Positions 26,177 through 35,349 of a stretch of DNA of 36,642 bases are shown here, piece by piece (the stretch's first letter is position 1; every line of letters starts with the position of its first letter). The notes beneath the pieces are model-generated. The model ran no database searches and was not told the DNA's origin. It saw only the letters and a list, made by a program, of their open reading frames with translations. Position numbers and translations under genes: made by a program. The DNA is from Prevotellaceae bacterium (GTDB lineage Bacteria; Bacteroidota; Bacteroidia; Bacteroidales; UBA932): the NCBI GenBank assembly GCA_031276235.1, contig JAISNL010000182.1:1-36642 (forward strand), written 5' to 3'.

Positions 26177-27835
26177 TTACTGCTTTTTCAGCAATTCTTT
26201 TGCGTTGTCAATAGCGGCTTTGGTAATGTCGCTGCCGCTGAGCATTTTTGCGATTTCCATAATACGCTCGTCAGGCGTCAGCAAACGTATGTTTGTTGTG
26301 GCGGCTCCGGATGATTCTTCCTTGTAAACAAAATAGTGATTATTGCCTTTGCTTGCAATTTGGGGCAAATGCGTGATATTTATTATTTGCGAATTTTTTG
26401 CAAGATTATTTATTATTTCTCCTGTTTTGTCGGCTACATCTCCTGAAATTCCTGTATCGATTTCGTCAAAAATTATTGTTGGAAACGTGCCGTTTTCTAT
26501 TACAAGCGATTTCAAACTCAACATCAACCGTGATATTTCGCCGCCTGAAGCGACTTTTGCAATTTCCTGCGGAGCGATTTCTCTGTTTGCCGAAAACAAA
26601 AATGCAACATCATCTTTTCCGCTATGACTGAACGTTTCGTTTTCGGTGAATCGAATATTAAGGGCGGCATTCGGTATTCCAAGCGACTGCAGCATTTGCA
26701 CTACGTGTTTTTCTATGCCTTTTATAACTTTTTTGCGCGATTGGCTAAGATTTTCGGCTGCGGATTTCATTATATCGAAACGTTTCGTCTTTTCTTTTTC
26801 CAACTCTTCCATGCGATTGTCAAAATTTTCGGCGACAACAAGTTTTTGTTTAATATTTTCGTGAACAGTCAGCAGTTCGCTTATTGTAGAAACTCTGTGT
26901 TTCTGCTGCAAATCGTAAATGACATTCAGGCGATTTTCGATGAACTGACGGCGTTCCGAATCAAAATTTACGTTTTCGTTAAGTCTGTCAATTTCATCTG
27001 ATATATCGCGAAGTTCAATTCTGCATGATTCTATTCGAGCAACAAAATTTTCTGCCTGTTTCAGCAGTTTTTCAATTTTTTTCATTGCCGATATGCTTTC
27101 GCGAAGCATTGCGTTTACAGATGTTTCGTTGCCGTCAAGCGCGGATAATACGTTTGTATATGCCGTTTTTATTTCTTCGGCATGAATTATTCCGTTAAGT
27201 TCGTTTTCCAAATCTTCCTGTTCATCGGCTTGCAGTTTTGCCGATGAAAACTGTTCGTTTTGAAAACTTAAATAATCGCAGTCGCTTTTAGCCTGTTCGG
27301 CTTGGATTTTCAATTCCGACAGTTGTTTTTCTATATCTCTGTATGCGGCAAAAGCGGATTGATATGTTTGTAAAAGTTCTTTATTTTTTGCAGCCGTATC
27401 AACTATTTCCATTTGGAAAGCCGTGTTCGACAATAACAGGTTTTGATGCTGGGAATGAATATCAACAAGATGTTCGCCTATGGTTTTAAGTTGAGAAACG
27501 TTTACGGGGACATCGTTTATAAATGCCCGCGATTTGCCGTTGCCGCTTATTATACGGCGAAAAACCGAAAGTTCGTCAAATTCGGCATCGCTGGTTTCGA
27601 ATACTGGTTTGAATCTTTTTTCGTCAAGTTGAAATACAACTTCTATAACGCAATTTTTTTCGGGATTTTTTATTACATTGGTTTCGGCACGCTGCCCTAA
27701 AGCCAATGATAAAGCTCCAAGCAGAATTGATTTTCCTGCGCCTGTTTCTCCTGTGATAATACTCAAACCTTTGTCGAAATCAATTTGCAACGAATTGATT
27801 ATTGCATAATTTTCGATATTTATTGATTTAAGCAT
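26177..27835 (-). CDS. recN: DNA repair protein RecN (SMC-like ATPase)
   Basis: A 552-residue RecN, which acts in double-strand break repair on DNA ends. It has the Walker A GETGAGKS (residues 29-36), a long coiled coil (about 150-370) rich in E, K, L and Q, the ABC signature VASGGEISRLMLSL and Walker B TIIFDEIDTGISG near the C-terminus, then ITHLPQIAS containing the switch His. It starts 11 bases after the DUF4835 stop and nagB follows it. The order bamD, rpoZ-like, DUF4835, recN is the usual one in Bacteroidetes. Confidence 0.95.
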   Translation of the reverse strand: MLKSINIENYAIINSLQIDFDKGLSIITGETGAGKSILLGALSLALGQRAETNVIKNPEKNCVIEVVFQLDEKRFKPVFETSDAEFDELSVFRRIISGNGKSRAFINDVPVNVSQLKTIGEHLVDIHSQHQNLLLSNTAFQMEIVDTAAKNKELLQTYQSAFAAYRDIEKQLSELKIQAEQAKSDCDYLSFQNEQFSSAKLQADEQEDLENELNGIIHAEEIKTAYTNVLSALDGNETSVNAMLRESISAMKKIEKLLKQAENFVARIESCRIELRDISDEIDRLNENVNFDSERRQFIENRLNVIYDLQQKHRVSTISELLTVHENIKQKLVVAENFDNRMEELEKEKTKRFDIMKSAAENLSQSRKKVIKGIEKHVVQMLQSLGIPNAALNIRFTENETFSHSGKDDVAFLFSANREIAPQEIAKVASGGEISRLMLSLKSLVIENGTFPTIIFDEIDTGISGDVADKTGEIINNLAKNSQIINITHLPQIASKGNNHYFVYKEESSGAATTNIRLLTPDERIMEIAKMLSGSDITKAAIDNAKELLKKQ

Positions 27836-27846
27836 GTCTGCGCAGT

Positions 27847-28767
27847 TTAAAATTCGCTTGTTGATTCTTTTATTGTTTTATATTTTGATTCGTTGGCATT
27901 GTCAACTTCTGCCAGAATATTGTAAACTCTCACTTTGTCGGGCATTGGTCCTTGCGAATATATGTTTACTATTTCATCGGCTTTGGCATCAAAAAACAAT
28001 TTCAAATAAGCAAGGTATGGGTCTGGTTTATCGCGAAACACTTTTTGTATGTCCGTCAATGCCTGAGCAACCTGTTCGCGTGCTTCGCTTGGGCGTTCCG
28101 ACAGTCTGTCCAATCCCAGTCGGTGATATGTATGATAAGCAGATCGTACATTGCTGTAGCGCGAATTAAGAATATTATTAACAATCCAGTATCTGTTGCG
28201 TCTGTTGCCATCAAAGGCTTTCCAGCCGGGTCCTATTTCGTTTTGCGCGTTTGATACTATTTTTTGCGCTTTTTGAAAATATTCCGTGCCGCCGCGCGGT
28301 GAAAACGAATCGTAATCCAAACCTAAAATCAAATATACGTAATAGGCTATAAGCGATGAAAGATTGGATGTGTGCGTATTTTCATTAAATTCTATCTTGT
28401 CGTATTCGTTGTATTTGAACTGTATATCGTTGTCGGAAAAATTAAACATTACCGTATGGTAGGATGAGCCGAAAACAGGTCGTTGCGACTGTACTTGCAT
28501 AGTGCCTTTAAACTCGCCCGAATTTATTTCTTCCGTAATGTTTATTAATATCGAACATTCAATACGTTCCTGCTGTGTATAAACATGATTTGTCCAGTTT
28601 GTATTGTTCACAAATTCGTACAGCGATTGCTGCAATGTGCTGAAAATAGTACGATTGGTAGAACCTTGTATGCGTTGAGATGATACGCTGATTCTGCAGA
28701 ACAGTTCCTGTGCATTGCACGTGAATGCCGTAAAAATCAGACATAATGAAATCAGTGTTTTTTGCAT
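27847..28767 (-). CDS. DUF4835 family exported protein
   Basis: A 306-residue secreted protein of DUF4835, found almost only in Bacteroidetes and next to recN. A signal peptide (QKTLISLCLIFTAFTCNAQ) is followed by ELFCRISVSSQRIQGSTNR and later YYVYLILGLDYDSFSPRGGTEYFQKAQKI, both typical of the family. It has no lipobox cysteine at the cleavage point and no membrane segments after the signal, so it is probably periplasmic or outer-membrane-associated. Function unknown; its constant position beside bamD and recN suggests an envelope role. It starts after the rpoZ-like gene. Confidence 0.88.
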   Translation of the reverse strand: MQKTLISLCLIFTAFTCNAQELFCRISVSSQRIQGSTNRTIFSTLQQSLYEFVNNTNWTNHVYTQQERIECSILINITEEINSGEFKGTMQVQSQRPVFGSSYHTVMFNFSDNDIQFKYNEYDKIEFNENTHTSNLSSLIAYYVYLILGLDYDSFSPRGGTEYFQKAQKIVSNAQNEIGPGWKAFDGNRRNRYWIVNNILNSRYSNVRSAYHTYHRLGLDRLSERPSEAREQVAQALTDIQKVFRDKPDPYLAYLKLFFDAKADEIVNIYSQGPMPDKVRVYNILAEVDNANESKYKTIKESTSEF

Positions 28768-28815
28768 GGCATTTACGTTTTTTTTGATTAAATATAAAAC
28801 AATTTTAGATGTTCT

Positions 28816-29175
28816 TTAATTTGCTTTTTCTTTTTCTTTATCTTTATCCTTGTCTTTATCTTTCTTTTCAACAAGCCGATAGTAAATCCTGTCGTTAAAA
28901 AATTCTTCGATAGCCAAAAGCGTTGGTTTAGGCTGTTTTTCGTAGTATCTTGAAATTTCTATCTGTTCATGATTTTCAAAAACTTCTTCAACAGTATCGT
29001 TCATCGAATTAAATTCTTCAAGTTTGCGGCTTAATTCCTGTTTCTGCTCTGCGGCAATTTGATTTGCTCGTTTTGTAATAATCATTACGGTTTCGTAAAT
29101 ATTATTTGTTTTGCTTGACAAATCCGTAATATTGCGTGTTTGTGTTGTAGTTGAGATTGTCTTTTTTTTGTCCAT
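28816..29175 (-). CDS. rpoZ: RNA polymerase omega subunit-like (Rpb6 family)
   Basis: A 119-residue member of the Bacteroidetes omega/Rpb6-type family. The segment NIYETVMIITKRANQIAAEQK (about 25-45) is the family's core, the part that clasps the RNA polymerase beta-prime subunit in related proteins. The C-terminus is a low-complexity KDKDKDKDKEKEKAN tail encoded by AAAGAT/AAAGAC repeats. It lies between bamD and DUF4835, the usual place. The coaBC gene that often stands between this gene and DUF4835 in Bacteroides is absent here. I am fairly sure of the family, less of the symbol. Confidence 0.8.
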   Translation of the reverse strand: MDKKKTISTTTQTRNITDLSSKTNNIYETVMIITKRANQIAAEQKQELSRKLEEFNSMNDTVEEVFENHEQIEISRYYEKQPKPTLLAIEEFFNDRIYYRLVEKKDKDKDKDKEKEKAN

Positions 29176-29195
29176 ATTTATATTTGTGATTTTTA

Positions 29196-30041
29196 TTATT
29201 CATCTGTATTTGGTTTCTCTGAATTATTGGCTGACTTGCTGCCAAATTGAGTTGCTTTTACGGCAACTGCATACATGTTTTCAACTTCTTTTTTGTATTC
29301 CGATACAGGAAATTCGCTTGTAAAATTCAGATATTCGTCTATAGTATTTTGATAACGTTCTCTGCGCTTGTCGTATTTGCTGTGCGTGGCATACAGATAG
29401 CTTGATTTCAGAATTAAAAATAACGACTCTTCCCGATGATTTGAATCAGGATAATCTTTCAAATGATTTTTAAATGATTCGACAGCCGAGCGGTAATCTT
29501 CTATTTTGAAATATAATTGTGCCGCCATAAATGATTTGTCAACCAGCCGCTGTTGCAGTTCTTGCAATACTTCTTCGCTTTTCTTTATGTGTTCGGGATT
29601 TCCGTTTGGAAACGAATAAAGGTATTCGTTCAATGCAGTTATGCACTTGATGGTTGGTATCTGGTCAAGTTCAGGACGATGTGACTGAGAATACAGACAT
29701 GCCGCATATAAAAAGGTTGCTTCTTCGGCAAACACACTGCGCGGAAAAGTTCTTTTGAACATATCAAAATAATATTCTGCCGTATAAGGATCGCCTGACA
29801 TGTAATACGCTTTTGCAAAATAGAAATTTACGCTGTCGTCGCGTTCCGTTCCTCTGAGATAAAGTAAAACAGGTTCAAAAAACTTGGTGGCGTAACGATA
29901 TTTACCATTGTTATAACATTCCATCCCCAATTTGTACTTGGTTTCGTTATCCGATTTTTTCAAAAGTTTTTCATATTTGCTGCACGATGACAATGCAACC
30001 ACAGCAACAAACAAAACCGTAATTATTCTTATTTTTTTCAT
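29196..30041 (-). CDS. bamD: Outer-membrane assembly lipoprotein BamD
   Basis: A 281-residue lipoprotein (VALSSC, Cys20) with TPR-like helical pairs throughout: KYKLGMECYNNGKYRYATKFF, NFYFAKAYYMSGDPYTAEYYF and AAQLYFKIEDYRSAVESF. It is the BAM-complex partner that helps BamA insert beta-barrel proteins such as the SusC-like transporter in this window. It is the first gene of the operon, with a clear promoter 32 bases upstream (30074-30081). The rpoZ-like gene follows after 20 bases. Sequence and length are complete. Confidence 0.93.
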   Translation of the reverse strand: MKKIRIITVLFVAVVALSSCSKYEKLLKKSDNETKYKLGMECYNNGKYRYATKFFEPVLLYLRGTERDDSVNFYFAKAYYMSGDPYTAEYYFDMFKRTFPRSVFAEEATFLYAACLYSQSHRPELDQIPTIKCITALNEYLYSFPNGNPEHIKKSEEVLQELQQRLVDKSFMAAQLYFKIEDYRSAVESFKNHLKDYPDSNHREESLFLILKSSYLYATHSKYDKRRERYQNTIDEYLNFTSEFPVSEYKKEVENMYAVAVKATQFGSKSANNSEKPNTDE

Positions 30042-30073
30042 TTTTTACAAAAAAATTATGTGCTTTGAACCCG

Positions 30074-30081
30074 CAAAGGTA
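30074..30081 (-). promoter_or_regulatory. Promoter -7 box for the bamD operon
   Basis: TACCTTTG on the minus strand is a perfect TAnnTTTG and is followed by CGGG, with the start codon 32 bases further on. The region around 20 bases upstream (TTAGTT) is only a weak TTTG match. Confidence 0.6.
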
Positions 30082-30265
30082 AAATTTTTATTTGACTTAT
30101 AACTAACACCGATATTATAAATAATTAAAAAACTTTAAAAAGCGACTTTGGTTGAATTGACAGCAAGGAACGGTTGAATAAAATATGTCATCTTCCGCAA
30201 AACACTCAAATTGATATTTTTTCTTATTTTTTTTGCAATTTAACGATTTTTTAAAAAATAATTAT

Positions 30266-30273
30266 TAATTTTG
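30266..30273 (+). promoter_or_regulatory. Promoter -7 box towards the fimbrial operon
   Basis: TAATTTTG fits TAnnTTTG and is followed by CGCC, a common context in this phylum. The predicted start near 30280 is about 25 bases before the inverted-repeat element (30306-30464), so the transcript would include the whole element before reaching the first gene. The upstream box is not clear. Confidence 0.45.
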
Positions 30274-30305
30274 CGCCATCTTTTAACACTCTGCTCAAAA
30301 GATTA

Positions 30306-30464
30306 TTTGTCCCATAATTTACATTATGTTAACTTTCGACACACAGAAGTAATTAAATTCTAATAAATTACAAATTCTCTAAAAAAATTATTTTTCTTAA
30401 AATTACAGCTAATTTGCTGATAATCTGTTCCTGAAACTTAACATAATGTAAATTATAGGACAAA
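30306..30464. repeat. 159-bp element with 32-bp terminal inverted repeats
   Basis: The left arm 30306-30337 and right arm 30433-30464 match as inverted repeats at 30 of 32 positions; the core ATAATTTACATTATGTTAA (19 bases) is identical. The 95-base spacer is AT-rich with no ORF. ATTA occurs directly outside both ends (30302-30305 and 30465-30468), a possible 4-bp target duplication though AT-rich. The right arm ends five bases before the ATG of the DUF3575 gene. Either a MITE or an invertible regulatory segment, as used to switch Bacteroides surface genes. No clean TAnnTTTG box is inside, which weakens the promoter-inversion idea. Confidence 0.85.
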
Positions 30465-30469
30465 ATTAA

Positions 30470-31270
30470 ATGAATGTAAATGACGCAATAAAAAATTTTT
30501 TTTACAAAAACAAAGGTACAAAAATAAACAATACAACTGAATGTAAAAAACCAGAAAATAACTGTTTTTATCAAAAAAAATCAAATCACTTGACTAAAAT
30601 CACTGTATGCTGGTGTGCGTGTATTGTTATTTGCGGTTCGTTTGCATTGCAGGCGCAAACTGTTGTCAATATTGATAACGAACATAAAATTATTGACAAG
30701 CCCGACACAATCCTGCAAACAGAACAAATTTCTGTTGACACTAATATTGAAATAAACCATAAAACATGGCTACTTAAAACAAATCTTTTGTACATGTGCG
30801 CAGGAGTATTCAATTTAGCCGCAGAATATTCTTTTTCGAACAGGCTTTCTGTTGATATTCCCGTTACATATTCTCCTTACTCCATAAGCCGCACCTACAA
30901 AATACGAACATTAAGCATACAACCTGAATTGCGATGGTGGATGAAAGAACCGTTAACAGGACATTTTTTGGGATTTCACACGCATTTGGCTTTTTATAAC
31001 ATTGCGCTTGATACGTACAACCGTTATCAGGACAAAGATGGAAAAACGCCGCTCTGGGGAGCGGGATTCAGCTACGGATACGTTTTGCGCGGCAAGGGAA
31101 AATGGAATTTTGAATTTACATTAGGAATAGGCTATGCGCATTTGAATTACGATATTTTTTACAACGTAGATAACGGATCGGTTTACAACAGCAAAATCAA
31201 AAATTATTGGGGACTTACAAAAGCAGGAGTTACCGTATCTTACAGACTGACAAAAAATGATGAAAAATAA
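30470..31270 (+). CDS. DUF3575 protein, fimbrial operon
   Basis: A 266-residue exported protein. The DUF3575 domain (about residues 100-262) begins with WLLKTNLLYMCAGVFNLAAEY, then IQPELRWWMKEPLTGHFLGF and LGIGYAHLNYDIFYN: an amphipathic beta-barrel pattern ending in VSYRL, probably outer membrane. DUF3575 genes commonly start Mfa-type fimbrial operons. The signal peptide (TVCWCACIVICGSFALQAQ) begins only near residue 44, so about 40 extra lysine-rich residues precede it. A TTG at 30590 (codon 41) would give a normal signal start; the ATG at 30470 may be an artefact of the neighbouring inverted-repeat element. It overlaps the next gene by 14 bases. Confidence 0.75.
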   Translation: MNVNDAIKNFFYKNKGTKINNTTECKKPENNCFYQKKSNHLTKITVCWCACIVICGSFALQAQTVVNIDNEHKIIDKPDTILQTEQISVDTNIEINHKTWLLKTNLLYMCAGVFNLAAEYSFSNRLSVDIPVTYSPYSISRTYKIRTLSIQPELRWWMKEPLTGHFLGFHTHLAFYNIALDTYNRYQDKDGKTPLWGAGFSYGYVLRGKGKWNFEFTLGIGYAHLNYDIFYNVDNGSVYNSKIKNYWGLTKAGVTVSYRLTKNDEK

Positions 31271-32282
31271 AATACATAAAATATTATTATCCGTATGTGC
31301 ATGTCATATTTTCTTTTTGAGTTGTGATACTGTACACGAATTTCCGGATGACAATTCATCCAATCCATACATGATTGATGTAAATTTATCAATAGCAATT
31401 GACATGAACATGGATGCCGACACCATATTTCAAACTTATGCAAATATGCTTGGAGGCGACTATGACATTAGATATATAGTTGATATATATGAATCTGATC
31501 CCGACATACAGACCAGAGTTGATAACCGAATAAAAAGAATAGTAAAAACCGAAAACAGCATCATAACACAGGGAATATATAAAATACAGGAAAAATTAGC
31601 GCTTCCGCAAAAAAAATATAAAATTATGGCATGGATTGATTTTGTTGAAAAAGGAACAACAGCAGATAAATATTATACTACCGACAATCTTCAAACAATA
31701 ACCGTTATTCAGCAACCTTTGCAGCACGGATACGATGTAACCAAAGATGCATTTGCAGGAAATACGGATATGGATTTAACCGTGTACGAAAATCAACGGT
31801 TTATACATCATGATGCCGTTGTGGATGTAATGCGTCCGTTTGCTGTTTATCAGATTATAACAACAGATGTAGAAGAATACATAACTTATCATCCCGAACG
31901 TTCGTATTCATCCATTATGCCAAGCACAACAAGGCTTGTATATAATCTCTTTTTTCCGCTGGGATATAACGAATTTTTGCAAGTCCCCGACAACTTTAAA
32001 ACAGGGATAAACTATACTTTTAATATTACAGAATTAACGCCGCAGAAAGAAGCGCTGGTAGCATCCGACATCGTTTTTGTAGGAGATGACACATTCTATT
32101 CTGTAGATTTTGAAATGCTTTCGGCTGAAGATGAACATATAAATACAATACAGGGATTACACATAAATTTGAAACGAAACAAACTGACAATAATAAGAGG
32201 AGAATTTCTTACCAAAAACATTAACGATGGCTCGGTAGGAATTGACGACGATTTTGGAGATGAAATAATTATTAATTTATAA
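31257..32282 (+). CDS. FimB/Mfa2-type fimbrial anchor lipoprotein
   Basis: A 341-residue lipoprotein (lipobox FFLSC, Cys23) resembling the FimB/Mfa2 family that anchors and limits fimbriae in Bacteroidales, overlapping DUF6562-like proteins. Family-like segments are VNLSIAIDMNM, RYIVDIYE, YKIMAWIDFVEKGTTADKYY and, after the central strands, VMRPFAVYQIITTDVEEYI. The ATG at 31257 or the adjacent one at 31260 overlaps the end of the DUF3575 gene, indicating translational coupling. The product would sit on the outer membrane, with the next gene's product as fimbrial or adhesin subunit. Assignment by pattern and context. Confidence 0.75.
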   Translation: MMKNKIHKILLSVCACHIFFLSCDTVHEFPDDNSSNPYMIDVNLSIAIDMNMDADTIFQTYANMLGGDYDIRYIVDIYESDPDIQTRVDNRIKRIVKTENSIITQGIYKIQEKLALPQKKYKIMAWIDFVEKGTTADKYYTTDNLQTITVIQQPLQHGYDVTKDAFAGNTDMDLTVYENQRFIHHDAVVDVMRPFAVYQIITTDVEEYITYHPERSYSSIMPSTTRLVYNLFFPLGYNEFLQVPDNFKTGINYTFNITELTPQKEALVASDIVFVGDDTFYSVDFEMLSAEDEHINTIQGLHINLKRNKLTIIRGEFLTKNINDGSVGIDDDFGDEIIINL

Positions 32283-32326
32283 TAACACACAGATAACATT
32301 TTATTTACAAACAAAAAATTACTTAT

Positions 32327-35236
32327 ATGGTAAAAAAAATTAACTTAATTTTGGCAGCAGTAACAATGCTGGCTGCTATCTCATGCTCAAATGAAGACAT
32401 GAGTACGTACAACGAAGGAATGGTAGATTTTACAGTGAAAACATCCATCCCTCATGCTATTCAAACCTACGCTTCACATAATGGCGGCGCTACAAATGTG
32501 GATGCGAGCACTCACAATCTTCGATATATTCTCGAAGTATGGACAAAAGAAACTCCTCGCCGACTGGCTTATCGCGCCTACGAAGTTGTTGACGACAACT
32601 TTACAGGGCAAGGCGTGACTTTCAGCGCCCGTTTACTGGCTATGGAGTATGATTTTGTATTCTGGGCTGATTTTGTTGAGAACACAGTTACAAAAGCAAA
32701 TGCAGCAAGCGGCGACTATTTTTACAAAACAAACAATGGAGAAACAGCTGATGACATCAAAGCTGCCCCAACTGCCTATCCCGGTCTTAAAGAAATAGAA
32801 CTGAAGTCAGCTGATGCTTATGAGATTTCTGATGATGCCCGCGATGCATATTATGCTGTTAAATCTGTTGATTTAAGAACGCAAAGCCAGATAGGCAGCG
32901 TAACCCTGAAACGCCCGTTCGGTAAATTCCGTTTGGTGTCGCTTGATGCTGTAGATGGTTATATTGCAACGCCTCCTGCAAAAGCGAAAATCAATTATAC
33001 AACAGCATCTTTCCCATCAGGATTTAACGCTTTAACAAGTGAAGCGACATCTCCAAATCTTAATCTTACTGAGAAAAATTTGATGTCTATTGTTAAAACA
33101 GAAAATGCGGTTGTTGGAGGTGTTACATACAGCAATGCTAATATCTTAGCTGTAGATTATCTTTTTGCCGCTCCCGCACAAACGGCAGCGTTCAACGTAA
33201 CGGTTTACAACAGTACTTCTGAGCAAATAGGCTATAAAGAAATTTCCAATATTCCTGTTGTGGCAAACAAACTGACCACAATAATAGGACATTTCTTTTC
33301 AAATGCAGCAGATTATACTGTTATTGTAGATGATGAGTTTGATGATTACGAAGATGTAGATGTAACAGACGAAATAAACGGAGATATTACCGCAGATTAT
33401 ACGATTACTGTTCCTGAAAATACGACAACGCCTGTTCTTACTTACATATTTACAGGAACAATAGCTAACAATGTTACGATAAGTATATTAGATGAAAACA
33501 GCAGTAATCCATACACTGGCACAGTACAGCTATTAATTCAAAAAGATACCGAAGCATCCGTAGATATTAATCTGCCCGGAGCATCTGTAATATTCAAAGG
33601 CAAAGTTGGCTCTATGTCAGCTGTAACTTCCGACAATACGCTTACTATTGCAAAAGGAGCAAAAGTTTCAACTCTTGCGGCAAACGGCGGAAATGTGAAA
33701 ATCTACGGAACAGTAAACAGTCTGACAAAATTAAATTCCACAGATAAGATTTACCTTGCTATCGGACTTCACTCAGACAGGCTTATAAGCAATACTGTTG
33801 TAAAAGATGCTCTTGCCGTTGATTTTGCAGATGGACTTATATTTACAGAAGGCCATTATCCTTTAAATCGCAATATTTATGTAAATATTAAGGATCAAAA
33901 TTATTACATGCCTGTTACTAAAGAAGGTTATCATATAATAGGCGAAGGAAATGTAAATAATATAGTAGTTTACGGAGACGAATATACGGCAAATGCAGCG
34001 CATGGCACACAAAATCTTGTTACAGTTTTCGCACCTGATGTAACCATCGAAAATATCACATTCATGCCCAAATCAGATCCTAATAAAGTTTTGGAAGTTA
34101 TTTCTGGCGCTGATAATTTTAAGTTGTCTGGATGTAAATTTATTCCAAATATTATAAAAGGTTATGGAAACTGTGCAGGAAATATATGGGTAGATGGTAA
34201 TAATTCCGAATTAGACGGTAATACATTCACTTATGCAGGTATAACTGTACGTGAAAACAAAACAAGTACCATAACAAACAACACGTTCAATTATGGGTCA
34301 TCAAGTTGGGCAGAAAAATCATGTATTTCTGTTAGAGGAACAGCGACCGTAGAAAATAATACATTCAATGACATACGTCCGATATCTCCACTTTATACAG
34401 ACATGCCTATATTTGCTCATGTCGGGGGTACTATAAATCTTAATATAAATACATATCCGACTACTGATGAAATTTATTGGACGGCAGTAGAGGGCGGCAC
34501 AATAATCTTAAACGGAACAGAAATTTCTTATACTGATGTTGCTGATTTGCAAGATAAAATAAATGGAGGAGGTACTGTATTTTTACGCAAGGCGCAGTAT
34601 GATATTACAAATCTTGTAATAAGCAATGATGTTGTTATTTTAGGCGGCGGCGCCAAACTTTCGGCTGTATCTCCTGCCGCACAGACAGTACCTGTAAATG
34701 GCGCAAATCCTGCAATTTTCATCATAGAAGGAAACGTAACATTAAAAGGGCTTGCTATCACAACAGCAGGAACTCCTCTACACAAATCGGTAGATGGAGT
34801 TACAATATTAAATGGAACATTAACTGTTGAAGATGTAATCTTTGATGGCATTATATCAACCAATCCAACTGGAGACCAGTACGGACGCTGTATCACTGCT
34901 TATGGAAACAGTCAGTTGACCGTTACAAACAGCATATTCAAAAGATATAACAAAAATGGCATTCATTTATACGGCACAAGTGATGCTCAAATAAGCGGAT
35001 GCTCTTTTATTGGAAATAATATCCTTAATGTAAACGGACAAAACGGCATTGTATTTATGCGCAATGGCTCTAACGTAACAACAGGAAAAGTTTCTAACTG
35101 TATCTTCAAGGATATTATATATGATAGCGCAATAGCTTGCGCTGTATTGATATATGGTACAAACAGTAATGATGTAGTTGATGGCGGTGGAAATACTTAT
35201 GATAACTGTGATCGAAATTGGTATGCTGGACTATAG
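32327..35236 (+). CDS. Fimbrillin-like lipoprotein with C-terminal parallel beta-helix
   Basis: A 969-residue surface lipoprotein (LAAISC, Cys20). Residues about 22-330 are a DUF6562/fimbrillin-like domain, similar in layout to the preceding anchor protein (LRYILEVWTKE, YDFVFWADFVEN, LKRPFGKFRLVS, VVANKLTTIIGHFF). A strand-rich spacer (about 340-480) with EINGDITADYTITVPENTT follows, then right-handed parallel beta-helix repeats (about 480-969): ENITFMPKSD, FKLSGCKF, SELDGNTFTYAGI, STITNNTFNYGS, ATVENNTFNDI, LTVTNSIFKRYNKNGIHLY, AQISGCSFIGNNI. Such helices bind or cut polysaccharide, but no lyase motif is seen. Probably a long adhesin displayed by the fimbrial system. Ends before a strong terminator. 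Confidence 0.8.
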   Translation: MVKKINLILAAVTMLAAISCSNEDMSTYNEGMVDFTVKTSIPHAIQTYASHNGGATNVDASTHNLRYILEVWTKETPRRLAYRAYEVVDDNFTGQGVTFSARLLAMEYDFVFWADFVENTVTKANAASGDYFYKTNNGETADDIKAAPTAYPGLKEIELKSADAYEISDDARDAYYAVKSVDLRTQSQIGSVTLKRPFGKFRLVSLDAVDGYIATPPAKAKINYTTASFPSGFNALTSEATSPNLNLTEKNLMSIVKTENAVVGGVTYSNANILAVDYLFAAPAQTAAFNVTVYNSTSEQIGYKEISNIPVVANKLTTIIGHFFSNAADYTVIVDDEFDDYEDVDVTDEINGDITADYTITVPENTTTPVLTYIFTGTIANNVTISILDENSSNPYTGTVQLLIQKDTEASVDINLPGASVIFKGKVGSMSAVTSDNTLTIAKGAKVSTLAANGGNVKIYGTVNSLTKLNSTDKIYLAIGLHSDRLISNTVVKDALAVDFADGLIFTEGHYPLNRNIYVNIKDQNYYMPVTKEGYHIIGEGNVNNIVVYGDEYTANAAHGTQNLVTVFAPDVTIENITFMPKSDPNKVLEVISGADNFKLSGCKFIPNIIKGYGNCAGNIWVDGNNSELDGNTFTYAGITVRENKTSTITNNTFNYGSSSWAEKSCISVRGTATVENNTFNDIRPISPLYTDMPIFAHVGGTINLNINTYPTTDEIYWTAVEGGTIILNGTEISYTDVADLQDKINGGGTVFLRKAQYDITNLVISNDVVILGGGAKLSAVSPAAQTVPVNGANPAIFIIEGNVTLKGLAITTAGTPLHKSVDGVTILNGTLTVEDVIFDGIISTNPTGDQYGRCITAYGNSQLTVTNSIFKRYNKNGIHLYGTSDAQISGCSFIGNNILNVNGQNGIVFMRNGSNVTTGKVSNCIFKDIIYDSAIACAVLIYGTNSNDVVDGGGNTYDNCDRNWYAGL

Positions 35237-35274
35237 ATTATAGTATTACCAAAATAAAATTATAATTAATTGAT

Positions 35275-35308
35275 AAAACGCCGAGTGTTAAACTCGGCGT
35301 TTTTTTTG
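35275..35308 (+). terminator. Strong terminator after the fimbrial operon
   Basis: ACGCCGAGT (35278-35286) pairs perfectly with ACTCGGCGT (35292-35300) around the loop GTTAA, extended by A-T pairs on the outside (from 35275), and followed by a run of Ts to about 35307. It ends the operon 40 bases after the last stop. Confidence 0.9.
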
Positions 35309-35349
35309 GGTCAATGCAATCCAATGTATGATGTTCTCAACCACCGCAA

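Noticed and set aside
30338-30432. Promoter inside the inverted-repeat element
   Set aside because: Neither strand shows a proper TAnnTTTG box; TAATTTGC near 30410 lacks the right spacing.
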